A stretch of DNA of 64,000 bases from Candidatus Tanganyikabacteria bacterium (GCA_016867265.1 VGJW01000021.1:1-64000), one strand, 5' to 3'; positions 42,708-51,675 are shown, numbered from the stretch's first letter. Numbers and translations: made by a program. The notes: generated from the letters alone by a model not told the origin.

Positions 42708-44327
42708 GTGATTCGGGAGCAGTGGTTTCGAGGGCGCCGTGCCTTGGCCTTGGCGTGCGTTGCCCTCGCGGGATGCGGCTCCATGGCGACCACGCCTCTG
42801 GGGCAGTCGGTCGGGGCCGAAACCCTGCAGACCCAGGCCGCCAAGCGCTCGGATCTGAATGCCCGCAAGGACTTTCGGGCAGAGTCCATCTACTTCGTCA
42901 TCACTGACCGCTTCGTCGATGGGGATACCCGCAACAACAAACTGCACGGCGATGAGTATGCGCCCGGCGATCTCTTCCTGAATCAGGGCGGCGACTTCAA
43001 GGGCCTCATGGCCAACCTGGACCACATCCAGAAGATGGGCTTCACGGCCATCTGGATTACGCCGCCCGTCCTGCAACCGCCCGGCGCCTACTTCGCGAAG
43101 AACGCAAACTATCGGGCCAGCGGCTATCACGGCTACTGGGCGTGGGACTTCTCCAAGGTCGACCCCCACCTCGAGTCTCCCGGGGCGACCTATGACGACT
43201 TGATCCGGGCCTGTCACGCACGTGGACTCAAGATCATCCAGGATGTCGTCTGCAACCACGGCCATGGTGTCGAGGTTGGTGCCGCGACCCGTTGGAAGGA
43301 CAAGTCGGGATACATTGCCGGCAACGGTGAGGAACTGGACTTCCACGATGATCGGCGCAACTTCTTCCATCACGACGGGCAGGGCTTGTATGACCTGATG
43401 GACTTCCGTGACGATTCACCCGAGGTGCTGGACTGGCTCTCCCGTGTCTACGAAAAGTGGCAGGATCGTGGCATCGACGCCTTCCGCATCGACACGGTCG
43501 GCTGGATGAAACCGACTTTCTGGGCCGGCTTCACGGACCGGATGCATCGCCATCGCAGCAACTTCTTCATGTTCGGCGAAGCCTGGACCAACTCGGATTT
43601 TGCTTGGTTGGCCAGTTTCACGCGTCTCCCGGGCACGCAAGGCTCCCCTATGCAGTCGGGCATGAGCATGCTCGACATGCCCGGTTCCGGGATGGGGGGC
43701 TGGGGCCGGATGGAAAACGTCTTCAAGGGTGGAGACTATCAGGGTGCCGACGAGGTGCTTCGTCACGACAGCTTGTATCGTGATCCCACCTGGCTCGTGA
43801 CTTTCCTCGACAACCATGACAAGCCGCGCTTCAACGGCAACGGGGACGAAGGCTCGCGGCAGGCGACCGTCGTGCAGGCCAAGGATGCGCTCAATTGGTA
43901 TTTCACGGCACGTGGCATTCCTTGCGTCTACTACGGCACCGAAGTCCTGCTGCAAGGCGGCAGCGAACCGGACAACCGCCGCATGCTGGGCCAGTCGGGC
44001 ATCCGGGCCTCACGGTCCCACACCATGGCACTTCACCTGGCCTTCCTGAACAAGATTCGCGCCTCGAGTGCTGCCCTGCAGGGCGGGACCCAGCACCGCG
44101 TGCAGGCCGGCCGGGACCACTATGTCTTCCGGCGCCACCTCTCGGACGAGGATGCCTTGGTGCTGCTGAACAAGGGGGACCAGCCCCTGACGCTTGTCGT
44201 ACCTGCCCGGGAGGGCAAGTGGTTCGATCTCGTGACGGGTGAGGATCGGGTCACGGAGCGCGGCACCTTGACCGTCACGGTTCCGGCGCACGACGTCCGG
44301 ATCGTGTCGACGCGCAAGGCCAAGTAG
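42708..44327 (+). CDS. GH13 alpha-amylase-type lipoprotein
   Basis: Protein of 539 aa. GTG 42708 is preferred, with GGGGG upstream; a TTG seven codons earlier is open. The signal peptide GRRALALACVALAGC gives a lipobox. The TIM-barrel catalytic residues of GH13 are present: nucleophile Asp262 (DAFRIDTVGW), acid/base Glu291 (FGEAWTN) and Asp371 (FLDNHDKPR), with conserved region I as QDVVCNHG. A C-terminal beta-sandwich follows (DALVLLNKGDQPLTLVVPAR). The expected role is endo-hydrolysis of alpha-1,4-glucans at the envelope. It complements the GH15 lipoprotein of this window. A TATAAT at 42619-42624, over the ppk stop, may be its promoter -10. Confidence 0.93.
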   Translation: MIREQWFRGRRALALACVALAGCGSMATTPLGQSVGAETLQTQAAKRSDLNARKDFRAESIYFVITDRFVDGDTRNNKLHGDEYAPGDLFLNQGGDFKGLMANLDHIQKMGFTAIWITPPVLQPPGAYFAKNANYRASGYHGYWAWDFSKVDPHLESPGATYDDLIRACHARGLKIIQDVVCNHGHGVEVGAATRWKDKSGYIAGNGEELDFHDDRRNFFHHDGQGLYDLMDFRDDSPEVLDWLSRVYEKWQDRGIDAFRIDTVGWMKPTFWAGFTDRMHRHRSNFFMFGEAWTNSDFAWLASFTRLPGTQGSPMQSGMSMLDMPGSGMGGWGRMENVFKGGDYQGADEVLRHDSLYRDPTWLVTFLDNHDKPRFNGNGDEGSRQATVVQAKDALNWYFTARGIPCVYYGTEVLLQGGSEPDNRRMLGQSGIRASRSHTMALHLAFLNKIRASSAALQGGTQHRVQAGRDHYVFRRHLSDEDALVLLNKGDQPLTLVVPAREGKWFDLVTGEDRVTERGTLTVTVPAHDVRIVSTRKAK

Positions 44328-44363
44328 GCTGCCCCCGGCAGCTTCGCCCTCGCGACAGATGCC

Positions 44364-44410
44364 CGGCTCAGGCCGTGGCGATGGCTACTCGGCTCAGGCC
44401 GTGGCGACGG
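44364..44410. repeat. 26-bp-period partial tandem duplication at the 3' end of the chemoreceptor gene
   Basis: A 20-21 bp segment beginning CGGCTCAGGCCGTGGCGA occurs at 44364 and again at 44390 with one mismatch near its end. The second copy contains the stop codon of the minus-strand chemoreceptor gene, and the first copy lies just beyond it, so the duplication extends the 3' untranslated region. Confidence 0.8.
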
Positions 44411-45584
44411 CGCCTTCGGCCTGTGCCGGACCGGAGGCGACCTCGGCATCCACGGGCGGGTTCTCGAGCTCTTCGATGGCGCCTTGAACCTCGGTCCATG
44501 ACGTGACCTGGCGCTGGGTCTGCCGGGAGGCCTCCGCGAGGCTACCCGAGACATCCCGGACCCATTGGCCCAGGCCTTCCGTCTGCACGACGAGCGTCGA
44601 GGCGAGGTCTCCCATCGAGGCCCGCTCCTTCTCGAGCAGGACCATGCCTTCGACGACGCGGGACGCGTGGCTGCCGGTCGCACGAGCCGCTTCGAGGATG
44701 TCCTTGATGGCCCGATCCGCGCCCCCGGCCGCGGCAACGCCGGCGCGCACGGCTTCTGCCGAACTGCCCATGGCCTGTTGGGCCGTTTCTGCTTCCTTGA
44801 CGGTGGCAAGCAGGATCTGGTCGATGAGTTCGACGCTGCGGGCGCTCTCCTCGGCCAGCTTGCGCACCTCCTCGGCAACGACGGCAAAGCCGCGGCCTTG
44901 TTCCCCGGCGCGTGCGGCCTCGATGGCCGCATTGAGTGCCAGCAGGTTCGTCTGGCTTGCGAGGGCCCGGATCGTCGTCGTGATCTGGGTGACTTCGGCC
45001 GACCGCTGGGCCAAATGATCCAGCGTGACCGTGGCCTTGCCCATCAGGCTTTCGACGCCGCGCATCTCGCTGACCAGGCTCGCGACGGCCTTGCTGCCCG
45101 TCTCTGCCTGCCGCTGCGCCTGGGTGGCCGTATCGCCAAGACTGCGTGACCGCATCAGGCCTTCGGCAACCGTCTCTCCCAGTTGGCGCATGCCCTCGGC
45201 GATGTTGCGAGACCCCTCGGTCTGACGACGCGCCTCGGCCTGCAGGCGATCGCTTGCCCTGCCGATGTCGCCCAGGACACCAAGCAAGTCGCGGCTGGCC
45301 AGGATACCTCTGTCGACCTGTTCGACCAGCGCACGCAGGCGGGCCTCCTGGTGTTTGCCCGTGTTCAGGCGACCCGCCATGGCCTGCCAGAGCCCATCGT
45401 CCTCGAGGCCTTGGTTGGTTTGCCGCCATGCCGCGAGGGTTGCCATCGCCATCGAGGCCGCCGCCGCTAGGATCGCTACGGAGCCCTCCCGGTAGCTCAG
45501 GGTCCCGGCCAGCGCGAGCAACCCCAGAGTCGCAGTCGTCAGACCGAGGACGAGAAGGGCAAGAAGCCAGCGTTGCGCGTTCAT
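44394..45584 (-). CDS. Methyl-accepting chemotaxis-type protein without sensor domain
   Basis: Protein of 396 aa. ATG 45584 overlaps the mutL TGA by one base (TGATG). Two membrane helices at about 6-28 and 36-54 are separated by the very short loop SYREGS, so no extracytoplasmic sensor is present. The coiled-coil signalling domain has a canonical tip, with [15 protein letters not shown] followed by [17 protein letters not shown]. The C-terminus is Ala/Glu-rich without a NWETF-like pentapeptide. It probably signals to CheA from the membrane or cytoplasm. Translational coupling to mutL is unusual and may simply reflect genome compaction. Confidence 0.9.
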   Translation of the reverse strand: MNAQRWLLALLVLGLTTATLGLLALAGTLSYREGSVAILAAAASMAMATLAAWRQTNQGLEDDGLWQAMAGRLNTGKHQEARLRALVEQVDRGILASRDLLGVLGDIGRASDRLQAEARRQTEGSRNIAEGMRQLGETVAEGLMRSRSLGDTATQAQRQAETGSKAVASLVSEMRGVESLMGKATVTLDHLAQRSAEVTQITTTIRALASQTNLLALNAAIEAARAGEQGRGFAVVAEEVRKLAEESARSVELIDQILLATVKEAETAQQAMGSSAEAVRAGVAAAGGADRAIKDILEAARATGSHASRVVEGMVLLEKERASMGDLASTLVVQTEGLGQWVRDVSGSLAEASRQTQRQVTSWTEVQGAIEELENPPVDAEVASGPAQAEGAVATA

Positions 45585-47395
45585 CACCGTGTCTGCATAC
45601 CCCGCAGGCAGCGCCGGTGCAACTCATCCATGGAGATGAGGACGGAGGTGGGACGGCCGTGCGGGCATGTGAACGGCTGGGTGCATTGTCGCCAAAGGGC
45701 GAGCAGACGCTCCATGCGGGGCGGGTCGAGCCTGTCGCCGGCCTTGGTGGCGCCGTGACAGGCAAGGGTGACGCGCCAGCGATCGGCGGGGTCGAGATGG
45801 GCCAATTCCCCCCCGTCCCGGATCTGCTCCAGCATGCGGGCGATCGTGGCCGGCCCGTGGCCTTCGGGGAGCAGCGCCGGCACGGCCGTCAGGTGGCCGG
45901 GTTCTTCGAAGGCGAAACCCATCCTGCCGAAGCTTTCCCGATGTTCGTCGAGCAGGCCTTGCCATTCGGGCGAAAGGTCAAGGCGTTCGGGCAGCAGCAG
46001 GGCCTGGGAAACAGGGGCTGCTTCGCCCATCTTCTCGTACAGAAACCGCTCATGGGCGTTGTGCTGGTCGATCAGCAGCAGGCCGTCGGGATGGATGGCC
46101 ATGATGTAGGTATCGTGCAGTTGCCCGACGATCCGGAGGTCCTCCCACGGGAATGTCCGGCCGTCGACGGCGGGTGACAATGAGACAGGAGTGCCCTGCT
46201 GCGGCCTTGGCAATTCCCAGGCGAGGCGCTCCTGCCTGGGTTGGACCTCGAGAATCCTGTCGGAAATCGTCTCGGCACCATCCGCAATGGCCGGGGCACC
46301 GGACGCATGATGCCAGGCCACATTCGGCTCGGGGGCGTGGCTTGGCTGGGGCAAAGCCGGGATCGATCGTGTGCTCTCCTCGAACGATGCGGGCACGGGC
46401 CGGGCGATGCCACGCTGCCTGAGCGCGGCGCCCACGGCCTGGCGTATCAGGCCATGCAGGGCACCAGCATCTGCGAGGCGGACCTCGCGTTTCGTCGGAT
46501 GGACGTTGAAGTCGACGCGCCGCGGGTCGAGGCGCAGGTCCAGGGCGTAGATGGGATGCCGGCTCGAGGGGATATGGCCCGCCATCGCCTCGTCGACGGC
46601 CCGGGCTAGTGCGGGATGCCGGATCGGGCGTCCGTTGACGAAGAGCCACTGGCGGCTGCGGTCGCCGCGGATCAACTCGGGGGCGCAGACGAATCCCGTG
46701 ACCTCGCCGACGGGGGTGTCCGCGTGGACAGGTAACAGAAGCTCCGAACTGCCGGCGCCCAGCATCCGGGAAAGGATGGACCCCAGGTCAGGCAGGCCAT
46801 GCGTGTCGAGGACCACCTTGCCGTTGACCGTGACTCTGAAATCGACTTCAGGATGGGCGAGAGCGACGGCCGAAAGGGCCTCCACGACGTGGCCGGATTC
46901 TGTCGCGTCGGAGCGCAGGAACCGGAGGCGTCCGGGCGTGGCCGCGAAGAGGTCCGAGATCGAAACGCTGGTGCCCGGTGCTCCCGCGGCAGGTTGCAGC
47001 GTGCCCACTTCACCCGACACGCATGTGAGGCTCCAGGCTTGGTCCTGCGCGGCTGGTCGCGACCGGAGGGTCACGCGGGCCACGGCCCCCAGTGCGGCGA
47101 GGGCCTCACCACGGAAACCCATCGTCACCAACTCCTCGAGGTCAGCCAGCACCCGGACCTTGCTGGTCGCGAAGCGCTCGAAGGCCATCGGCAGGTCTTC
47201 GGGGGCCATGCCGCATCCGTCATCGACGACCTGGATCGTCCGGCCGCCATCGGCGACGAGGACCTCGATGCGCCGAGCGCCGGCATCGAGGGCGTTGTCG
47301 ACCAGTTCGCGCGCCGCCTGTGCCGGGCGCTCGACGACCTCGCCCGCTGCAATCTGGTTGGCCAGCACGTCGGGGAGTCTGTGGATGCGGGTCAT
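45584..47395 (-). CDS. mutL: DNA mismatch repair protein MutL (endonuclease type)
   Basis: Protein of 603 aa from ATG 47395, with AGGA 9 nt upstream. The GHKL ATPase N-terminus shows [38 protein letters not shown] and [14 protein letters not shown]. Residues up to about 330 complete the ATPase and transducer, and a variable linker follows. The C-terminal domain has the endonuclease motif [12 protein letters not shown] near residue 440 (consensus DQHA(x)2E(x)4E) and the metal-site motifs ACHGATKAG and CPHGRP. Such MutLs nick the strand themselves, as in bacteria lacking MutH. It is divergent from the flagellar-associated operon and overlaps a chemoreceptor gene at its 3' end. Confidence 0.96.
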   Translation of the reverse strand: MTRIHRLPDVLANQIAAGEVVERPAQAARELVDNALDAGARRIEVLVADGGRTIQVVDDGCGMAPEDLPMAFERFATSKVRVLADLEELVTMGFRGEALAALGAVARVTLRSRPAAQDQAWSLTCVSGEVGTLQPAAGAPGTSVSISDLFAATPGRLRFLRSDATESGHVVEALSAVALAHPEVDFRVTVNGKVVLDTHGLPDLGSILSRMLGAGSSELLLPVHADTPVGEVTGFVCAPELIRGDRSRQWLFVNGRPIRHPALARAVDEAMAGHIPSSRHPIYALDLRLDPRRVDFNVHPTKREVRLADAGALHGLIRQAVGAALRQRGIARPVPASFEESTRSIPALPQPSHAPEPNVAWHHASGAPAIADGAETISDRILEVQPRQERLAWELPRPQQGTPVSLSPAVDGRTFPWEDLRIVGQLHDTYIMAIHPDGLLLIDQHNAHERFLYEKMGEAAPVSQALLLPERLDLSPEWQGLLDEHRESFGRMGFAFEEPGHLTAVPALLPEGHGPATIARMLEQIRDGGELAHLDPADRWRVTLACHGATKAGDRLDPPRMERLLALWRQCTQPFTCPHGRPTSVLISMDELHRRCLRGMQTR

Positions 47396-47456
47396 GTGGC
47401 TGATCCTAGCCCCGGAGAGCCCTGTCGGCAACCTGGGTATGATTTATCGGGACGCC

Positions 47457-48158
47457 ATGGAAGAGCCGTCGCAGGAAACCACTCCCCCGCTCTGGCTGCC
47501 TCCTTCCGGAGGTGGGCTGCTTCAGGCGCAACTGGCCATTCTCGAGGTCGCCCGGTCGGGGGGAGATGAGGCGGCGCGGGTCGTCGACGCCCTGCTGGCC
47601 AGCGGCCAGTGCCACCAGGCGGCACGCTGTCTCGAGGTCCTGGCCCAGGAGAGCTTAGGTCTCGAAACGCCGGTCCGTGATTGGCTCGATCCGGAGTCGC
47701 CGGTCTTCGGGGCATTCCACGCCATCATCCTGCTGTTGCTCCGCGCGGGTGTCCTGTACGGTCGTGCCAAGCGCCCCCGAACGGCGGGAGCTGTCTTCCG
47801 CCGGGCGCTGATCTTCGTCGAGGAGACGCTGCGGGAGGCGTCGGACCAGCCGATGCCGGGCCCCGGCGGCCTGTGGAGCCTGGGGGTCACGTTCGAGTTG
47901 GCCGGTCACGTGTGCGTCGCACTGGGTGAGCAGGATGGGCTTGCGTACTACGGTGCGGCCCTCGACTACTGGGAGCGTGCCGTCCGGGCACGTCCGGACG
48001 AGCGGTACACGTTGACGGCCCATCCCGTGACGCGTACGGTCATTTCGTGCCTCGAACCGGCCACGGACCGCCTGGACCTGGATGAGGCGTGGCGTGAGCT
48101 GTTGCTCAATGCCGATTTTCCCACGAGGCTGGATTCAGCCAGAAGCCTGCTGCGATGA
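47457..48158 (+). CDS. Uncharacterised helical-repeat protein, first gene of the FliJ/FliK operon
   Basis: Protein of 233 aa. ATG 47457 is likely; an in-frame ATG six codons earlier overlaps a TATGAT sequence that could be the -10. The composition is Ala/Leu/Arg/Glu with helical hairpins resembling TPR (AAGAVFRRALIFVEETLREA, YYGAALDYWERAVRARPDER). No catalytic motif is visible and I cannot name the family. Its stop overlaps the start of the J-domain gene (ATGA), which in turn overlaps fliJ, so it is translated with flagellar genes. A scaffold or adaptor role is possible. Confidence 0.78.
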   Translation: MEEPSQETTPPLWLPPSGGGLLQAQLAILEVARSGGDEAARVVDALLASGQCHQAARCLEVLAQESLGLETPVRDWLDPESPVFGAFHAIILLLLRAGVLYGRAKRPRTAGAVFRRALIFVEETLREASDQPMPGPGGLWSLGVTFELAGHVCVALGEQDGLAYYGAALDYWERAVRARPDERYTLTAHPVTRTVISCLEPATDRLDLDEAWRELLLNADFPTRLDSARSLLR

Positions 48159-48868
48159 CGATGTCGGCGACGAGCGAAGACCTGTACGAAATCCTGGGCG
48201 TTTCCGAAGATTCGGATGATGCCGCCCTGAAGGATGCCTTCCGGCGTCTTAGTCGAGAGTTGCACCCTGATCGCTTCGTGGGCGACACGGACAAGCAGGA
48301 AGAGGTCCAGGCCCGCTTCGCCAAGATATCCGGTGCCTACAACGTCCTCAAGGATCCCGAGCAGCGGTCGGAATACGACTTCACCCGGCGCATGCTTGGC
48401 AATACCCAGGCCGCTCCGGCCGCCGCGCCCAATACGGATTTCAGAAATTCCCGTGCCAAGTCCTGCTACAACGCAGCGATGGCCCTGCAGGCCGAGGGCG
48501 AGATCGGCAAGGCCATCGAATCGGCCAAGGAGGCCATCTCGCTCGATGGCCAAGAGGCGACGTACCGGACGCTTCTGGCAGCCCTTTACGCCCGCAAGGG
48601 CTGGAGCAGTTATGCCAAGGCCGAACTCGACGTGGCCTTGCGCCTCAACCCGGATGACGAGGCTGCCCAGAAGCTGATGCGCCGCCTGCAACGCGAGGCG
48701 CAGGAGGCGGAAGCCGCGCAAGGCGATGAGCGGCCGTCCAAGGTGCGCGGCAAGAAACCCAAGCGCCGCCCGGATGTCGAGGTCAAGGGTGTTCGCAGCC
48801 TCAAACGCCGTCGCAAGACCCTTTGGCAGTTGCTTTTCGGCTGGATGTCCCGCAGGAAGGCGCGTTGA
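48155..48868 (+). CDS. J-domain protein with TPR repeats
   Basis: Protein of 237 aa. ATG overlaps the previous stop by four bases. Residues 8-75 form a J-domain (DLYEILGVSEDSDDAALKDA) with the essential HPD at 37-39, so it can stimulate a DnaK ATPase. Residues about 105-180 form two TPR-like hairpins (YNAAMALQAEGEIGKAIESA; AALYARKGWSSYAKAELDVA). The last 50 residues are strongly basic (KKPKRRPDVEVKGVRSLKRR) with a terminal amphipathic LWQLLFGWM, which may contact membrane or nucleic acid. It lacks the zinc finger of DnaJ. Its position directly before fliJ and fliK suggests a chaperone adaptor for flagellar components. Confidence 0.9.
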   Translation: MTMSATSEDLYEILGVSEDSDDAALKDAFRRLSRELHPDRFVGDTDKQEEVQARFAKISGAYNVLKDPEQRSEYDFTRRMLGNTQAAPAAAPNTDFRNSRAKSCYNAAMALQAEGEIGKAIESAKEAISLDGQEATYRTLLAALYARKGWSSYAKAELDVALRLNPDDEAAQKLMRRLQREAQEAEAAQGDERPSKVRGKKPKRRPDVEVKGVRSLKRRRKTLWQLLFGWMSRRKAR

Positions 48869-49461
48869 TCGTGCCTGCCAAATTCCGCTACCGGATGGCC
48901 ACGGTCCTCGACCTTCGGGTCAAGCGCGAGGACAAGCTGACTCAGGAAAAAGCCAGAATCGAGCGGGCAAGAGATCAGGAGCGCGATGCGCGCGACGAGC
49001 TCAAGGCCCGGTTGGCGGGGGCTCGCCGGTCGATGGGCGCATCGCTGGCCTCCGGCCAGGCGGCCAACGTGCAGATGGGCAACGACTATGCGGCCGTCCT
49101 CGAGAAGAAGCTCGAGGCCCAGGAGCAACGCCTGCGGGAAGCAGAGGCGGCGGTGGACAAGGCCGAGCAGGATCTGAAGCTCGCGAAGCGTGAGGTCAAG
49201 ATTCTCGAGAAGCACAAGGACAAGGCCAAGGAGCGATGGGCTGCAGAGATGGCCCGCAAGGACGCGATGCTCCTCGACGAGATGGCGGTGCAGGGCTACC
49301 TCAAGAAGGAGCGTCTCCGCATCGAGGAAGACGAACAGGACGCGGCGCGAGAAGCCGCCTTGGCCGCCGAACCGGAGTCCCCTTGGATGGCAGGCCTGAT
49401 CCAGGCCTCCGAGCAGCAGGCCCCACGTCGCCTGGGCTTGGTCAGGAAGGAGCAACCATGA
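48865..49461 (+). CDS. fliJ: FliJ-like flagellar export chaperone
   Basis: Protein of 198 aa. TTG 48865 overlaps the previous TGA and has AGGAAGG 5 nt upstream. GTG 48871 is an equally plausible start. After PAKFRYRMATVLDLRVKRED, a typical FliJ opening, the protein is one long charged coiled coil to residue about 175 (LEKKLEAQEQRLREAEAAVD). FliJ is a soluble part of the flagellar type III export apparatus that binds the FliI ATPase and chaperones. It overlaps fliK by four bases. The usual partners fliH and fliI are not in the window. Confidence 0.8.
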   Translation: MIVPAKFRYRMATVLDLRVKREDKLTQEKARIERARDQERDARDELKARLAGARRSMGASLASGQAANVQMGNDYAAVLEKKLEAQEQRLREAEAAVDKAEQDLKLAKREVKILEKHKDKAKERWAAEMARKDAMLLDEMAVQGYLKKERLRIEEDEQDAAREAALAAEPESPWMAGLIQASEQQAPRRLGLVRKEQP

Positions 49462-50240
49462 TGTCGGTGCCGCCCATCCAGCCCCCCAAGGTGAGGCAGG
49501 TCAGCCCGCAAGAGGCCGAGAACCCGGACCATGACCGGAAGGTCGAGGAGGCGAAGGAAGACCGGGAGGCCGTCGCGCGTCGGCCTTTCCTGCATTACCT
49601 GGCCCAGTGGGTGCCCGGACTCGTGCCCGAGGACATGACCACCGAGGCGTTGACGGCAACGGATGCGGCAGGGGCCGTGGCGGGACTCGTCCTGGAGGGA
49701 CCGTCCGACCGTGGGGAGGCAGCGGGCAAGGCTTGGGAGACTTGGTTCCAGCAGCAGCCTCATCCCGGGTTGCAGGCGCCGCTGACGCAGGTGGCTGAAG
49801 TGTCTGCCGATGACAGCTCCGTGATCCGCATGAGGCCGGGGCTCGAGGTGCCGGCGTTGCCTGGCCTCGTCCGGGCCGAAGTCCTGCGGTCCCGTCCAGG
49901 TGATCCTCCGGCGACGACCCTGCGATTCCAACTGGCCCCGGAACATCTCGGCAAGCTGGATCTCTCTTTCACCTATGCCCAGCAGAAGGTCAGCGTCGTC
50001 ATCGTGGCGCAATCTCAGGCGGCGCGTGAACAAGTGGCGGAGAAGATGGGCCAGATCCGGGATATCCTGCACCAGCACAAGCTGCAGGCGGACAAGGTGG
50101 AGATTGCAGTCGAGGGGCGCGGCAGGTCTGGCAATGCCCGTCAGGACGCCGACCTGGGCGCAGGAGGGGCAGGCAGCAGACTGCCACGGCGCAGGCTGCG
50201 CAAGCCGACCCAAGAAGGAGACGACCTCACGATCTCGTGA
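49458..50240 (+). CDS. fliK: FliK-like flagellar hook-length control protein
   Basis: Protein of 260 aa. ATG 49458 overlaps the fliJ stop, with AAGGAG upstream. The C-terminal domain, residues about 150-225, fits FliK_C: TTLRFQLAPEHLGKLDLSF, then KVSVVIVAQSQAAREQV and MGQIRDILHQHKLQADKVEI. The N-terminal part is Pro/Glu-rich and poorly conserved, as usual. It is shorter than many FliK proteins (300-400 aa). It measures hook length and switches export specificity. The basic tail (RLPRRRLRKPTQEG) is followed by a perfect palindrome spanning the stop codon. Confidence 0.82.
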   Translation: MMSVPPIQPPKVRQVSPQEAENPDHDRKVEEAKEDREAVARRPFLHYLAQWVPGLVPEDMTTEALTATDAAGAVAGLVLEGPSDRGEAAGKAWETWFQQQPHPGLQAPLTQVAEVSADDSSVIRMRPGLEVPALPGLVRAEVLRSRPGDPPATTLRFQLAPEHLGKLDLSFTYAQQKVSVVIVAQSQAAREQVAEKMGQIRDILHQHKLQADKVEIAVEGRGRSGNARQDADLGAGGAGSRLPRRRLRKPTQEGDDLTIS

Positions 50241-50249
50241 GGTCGTCTC
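50218..50249. terminator. Perfect 15-bp palindrome between convergent genes (bidirectional terminator)
   Basis: 50218-50232 pairs perfectly with 50235-50249. The hairpin includes the fliK stop codon and ends 15 nt before the stop of the convergent small gene. No T-run follows on either strand, so it would act as a rho-independent-like block only weakly, or protect 3' ends of both transcripts. Confidence 0.6.
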
Positions 50250-50264
50250 GCATACGACTCGGCG

Positions 50265-50543
50265 CTAGCGCACGGCGAGGGAGAACGGCCAGATCGCCCG
50301 ACGCGGCTCTTGGCTGCGAAACGCCTGCAGCAGGACGGTGCGCTCGAGGTGTTCCTCCCGCTCAGCAAGGCGACACCGCAGATCGTCCTGTCCCCGCTCG
50401 GCTTGCGCCAGCGCTTCACGCAGGTTGGCTACATCAAGCCGCGCCTCGAGGCAGCGGGCTTCGAGGCGCGCGACACGCGCAAGCACGCGCCTAACGGTGG
50501 CGGCTGGAATCCGACGGTTGAGGCCGGTGGCATCGGCGGTCAA
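50265..50543 (-). CDS. Small coiled-coil protein
   Basis: Protein of 92 aa beginning at TTG 50543 with GGGAG 10 nt upstream. Residues 15-70 form a continuous heptad coiled coil (VRRVLARVARLEARCLEARL, LREALAQAERGQDDLRCRLA). It shares no motif with a known family. The case for a real gene rests on the coherent coiled-coil pattern, the ribosome site and the shared terminator-like palindrome at its 3' end. It is convergent with fliK. A role in motility is only a neighbourhood guess. Confidence 0.6.
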   Translation of the reverse strand: MTADATGLNRRIPAATVRRVLARVARLEARCLEARLDVANLREALAQAERGQDDLRCRLAEREEHLERTVLLQAFRSQEPRRAIWPFSLAVR

Positions 50544-50700
50544 GGTGGAAGGCTCCCTGAGACTGAACCTTGTGCAAACGTCACCAAATTAACACGTGAT
50601 TTCCAGCTCACGAAAGGCGGATTTCCCTCATGGCCGGTGGATATCTCCAAGAAAATCGGGGGAAATCAACCCTCCGCTGGTGGACGGCGGTGGGTAACCC

Positions 50701-51675
50701 TCAAGGGGTGTTCGTGATCTCGACGTCCACCGGTTCGCTGGCCTGGTGGCGGCCGCCGTGGGTCCATGCATACAGGCGAATCTTGTGGGGGCCATCCTCC
50801 AGACCGGTGGTGTCAAGCGGGACTTCCATCTGGGCGGACAGGCGCGTCTCCGACACGACGGCTCTCCCGTCGACCGCGACCTGCAGCAGGCGGAAGGCCT
50901 GGGGCTTGTCGAGGCGGACCTTGATGTAAGTGGTATAGCGCAGGGTATTGCCGGCGGTCGGCCACGCGAGGCTCACGCTGCCGGCGGCGGGTTCAGCGGC
51001 CTGGGTCGGCGCTGCAGCGGGTGGCTCGGCCGCGGGGGCGATTTGTAGCACGTCTCCGGTCGGCACGGTGATGCGGCCGGCGGCTGCCCGCTGCGCTGCA
51101 GCCGCAATACGGGCATCAATCAGGGCCTCGAAGCGCTCGGCCGTCATGGCGGGCCGTGCAGGACCGCGCGGTGCGATACGTGCTTCAGGGGAGGCGGAGG
51201 GGATGTAGACGGCATCGCGCACGACATCGCGGGCCTGGGGGCTTGGTTCATCCGGAACCCGGCTTGCCTCTTCACGCTGTGCGGCGACTTCGGTCGCGAT
51301 GGGCGCAGGGGCCGGTGGGTCGGTTGCCGGCGTCTCCTGGGAGCCTCCCCACGTTCTGCCGAGGACGAATGCTGCGACTAAGGCTGCAACGGCCCATCCA
51401 AGCGTCGTGTCGCCCTTGCTGCGTCGACGGGCCCCTTGGGCGGACGCCAACCGTTCGGCGCGTGCGGTCACGAGGCGACGGGTCACGGAGCGGGTCCGAG
51501 GGCTGTCGACCAGGCGTGCCGGCCTGCTGCCGGCGGCCCGCTGGCCGAGGGCCTGGTCGCGCGCCGCACGGCAGGCTTTGCACACGCTGTCCTGGCCACA
51601 AGGCGAACACAAGGGTATGCGGCAGCGCTGGCACTGGACGGTGCCGGGCTCGTGCTGGTGGTAGATGCAGATCAC
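50701..51675 (-). CDS. Zinc-finger membrane protein with C-terminal Ig-like domain
   Basis: Protein of 324 aa. GTG 51675 is chosen because a GGAGAGGAGAG box lies about 9 nt upstream and the protein then opens directly with a B-box-like zinc finger (CIYHQHE, CQRCRIPLCSPCG, CKACR). One membrane helix follows at about 90-112 (LGWAVAALVAAFVLGRTWGG), then an Ala/Pro linker. Residues about 235-324 form a Bacterial-Ig-like domain (SLAWPTAGNTLRY, VSETRLSAQMEVPLDTTGLE, IRLYAWTHGG). The topology would be zinc finger in the cytoplasm and Ig domain outside. It is divergent from alanine racemase. The function is unknown. Confidence 0.82.
   Translation of the reverse strand: MICIYHQHEPGTVQCQRCRIPLCSPCGQDSVCKACRAARDQALGQRAAGSRPARLVDSPRTRSVTRRLVTARAERLASAQGARRRSKGDTTLGWAVAALVAAFVLGRTWGGSQETPATDPPAPAPIATEVAAQREEASRVPDEPSPQARDVVRDAVYIPSASPEARIAPRGPARPAMTAERFEALIDARIAAAAQRAAAGRITVPTGDVLQIAPAAEPPAAAPTQAAEPAAGSVSLAWPTAGNTLRYTTYIKVRLDKPQAFRLLQVAVDGRAVVSETRLSAQMEVPLDTTGLEDGPHKIRLYAWTHGGRHQASEPVDVEITNTP

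Noticed and set aside
44328-44342. GCTGCC-CCC-GGCAGC as terminator of the GH13 gene
   Set aside because: The stem is only 6 bp with a 3-nt loop and no T-run, too weak to call although its position is suitable.
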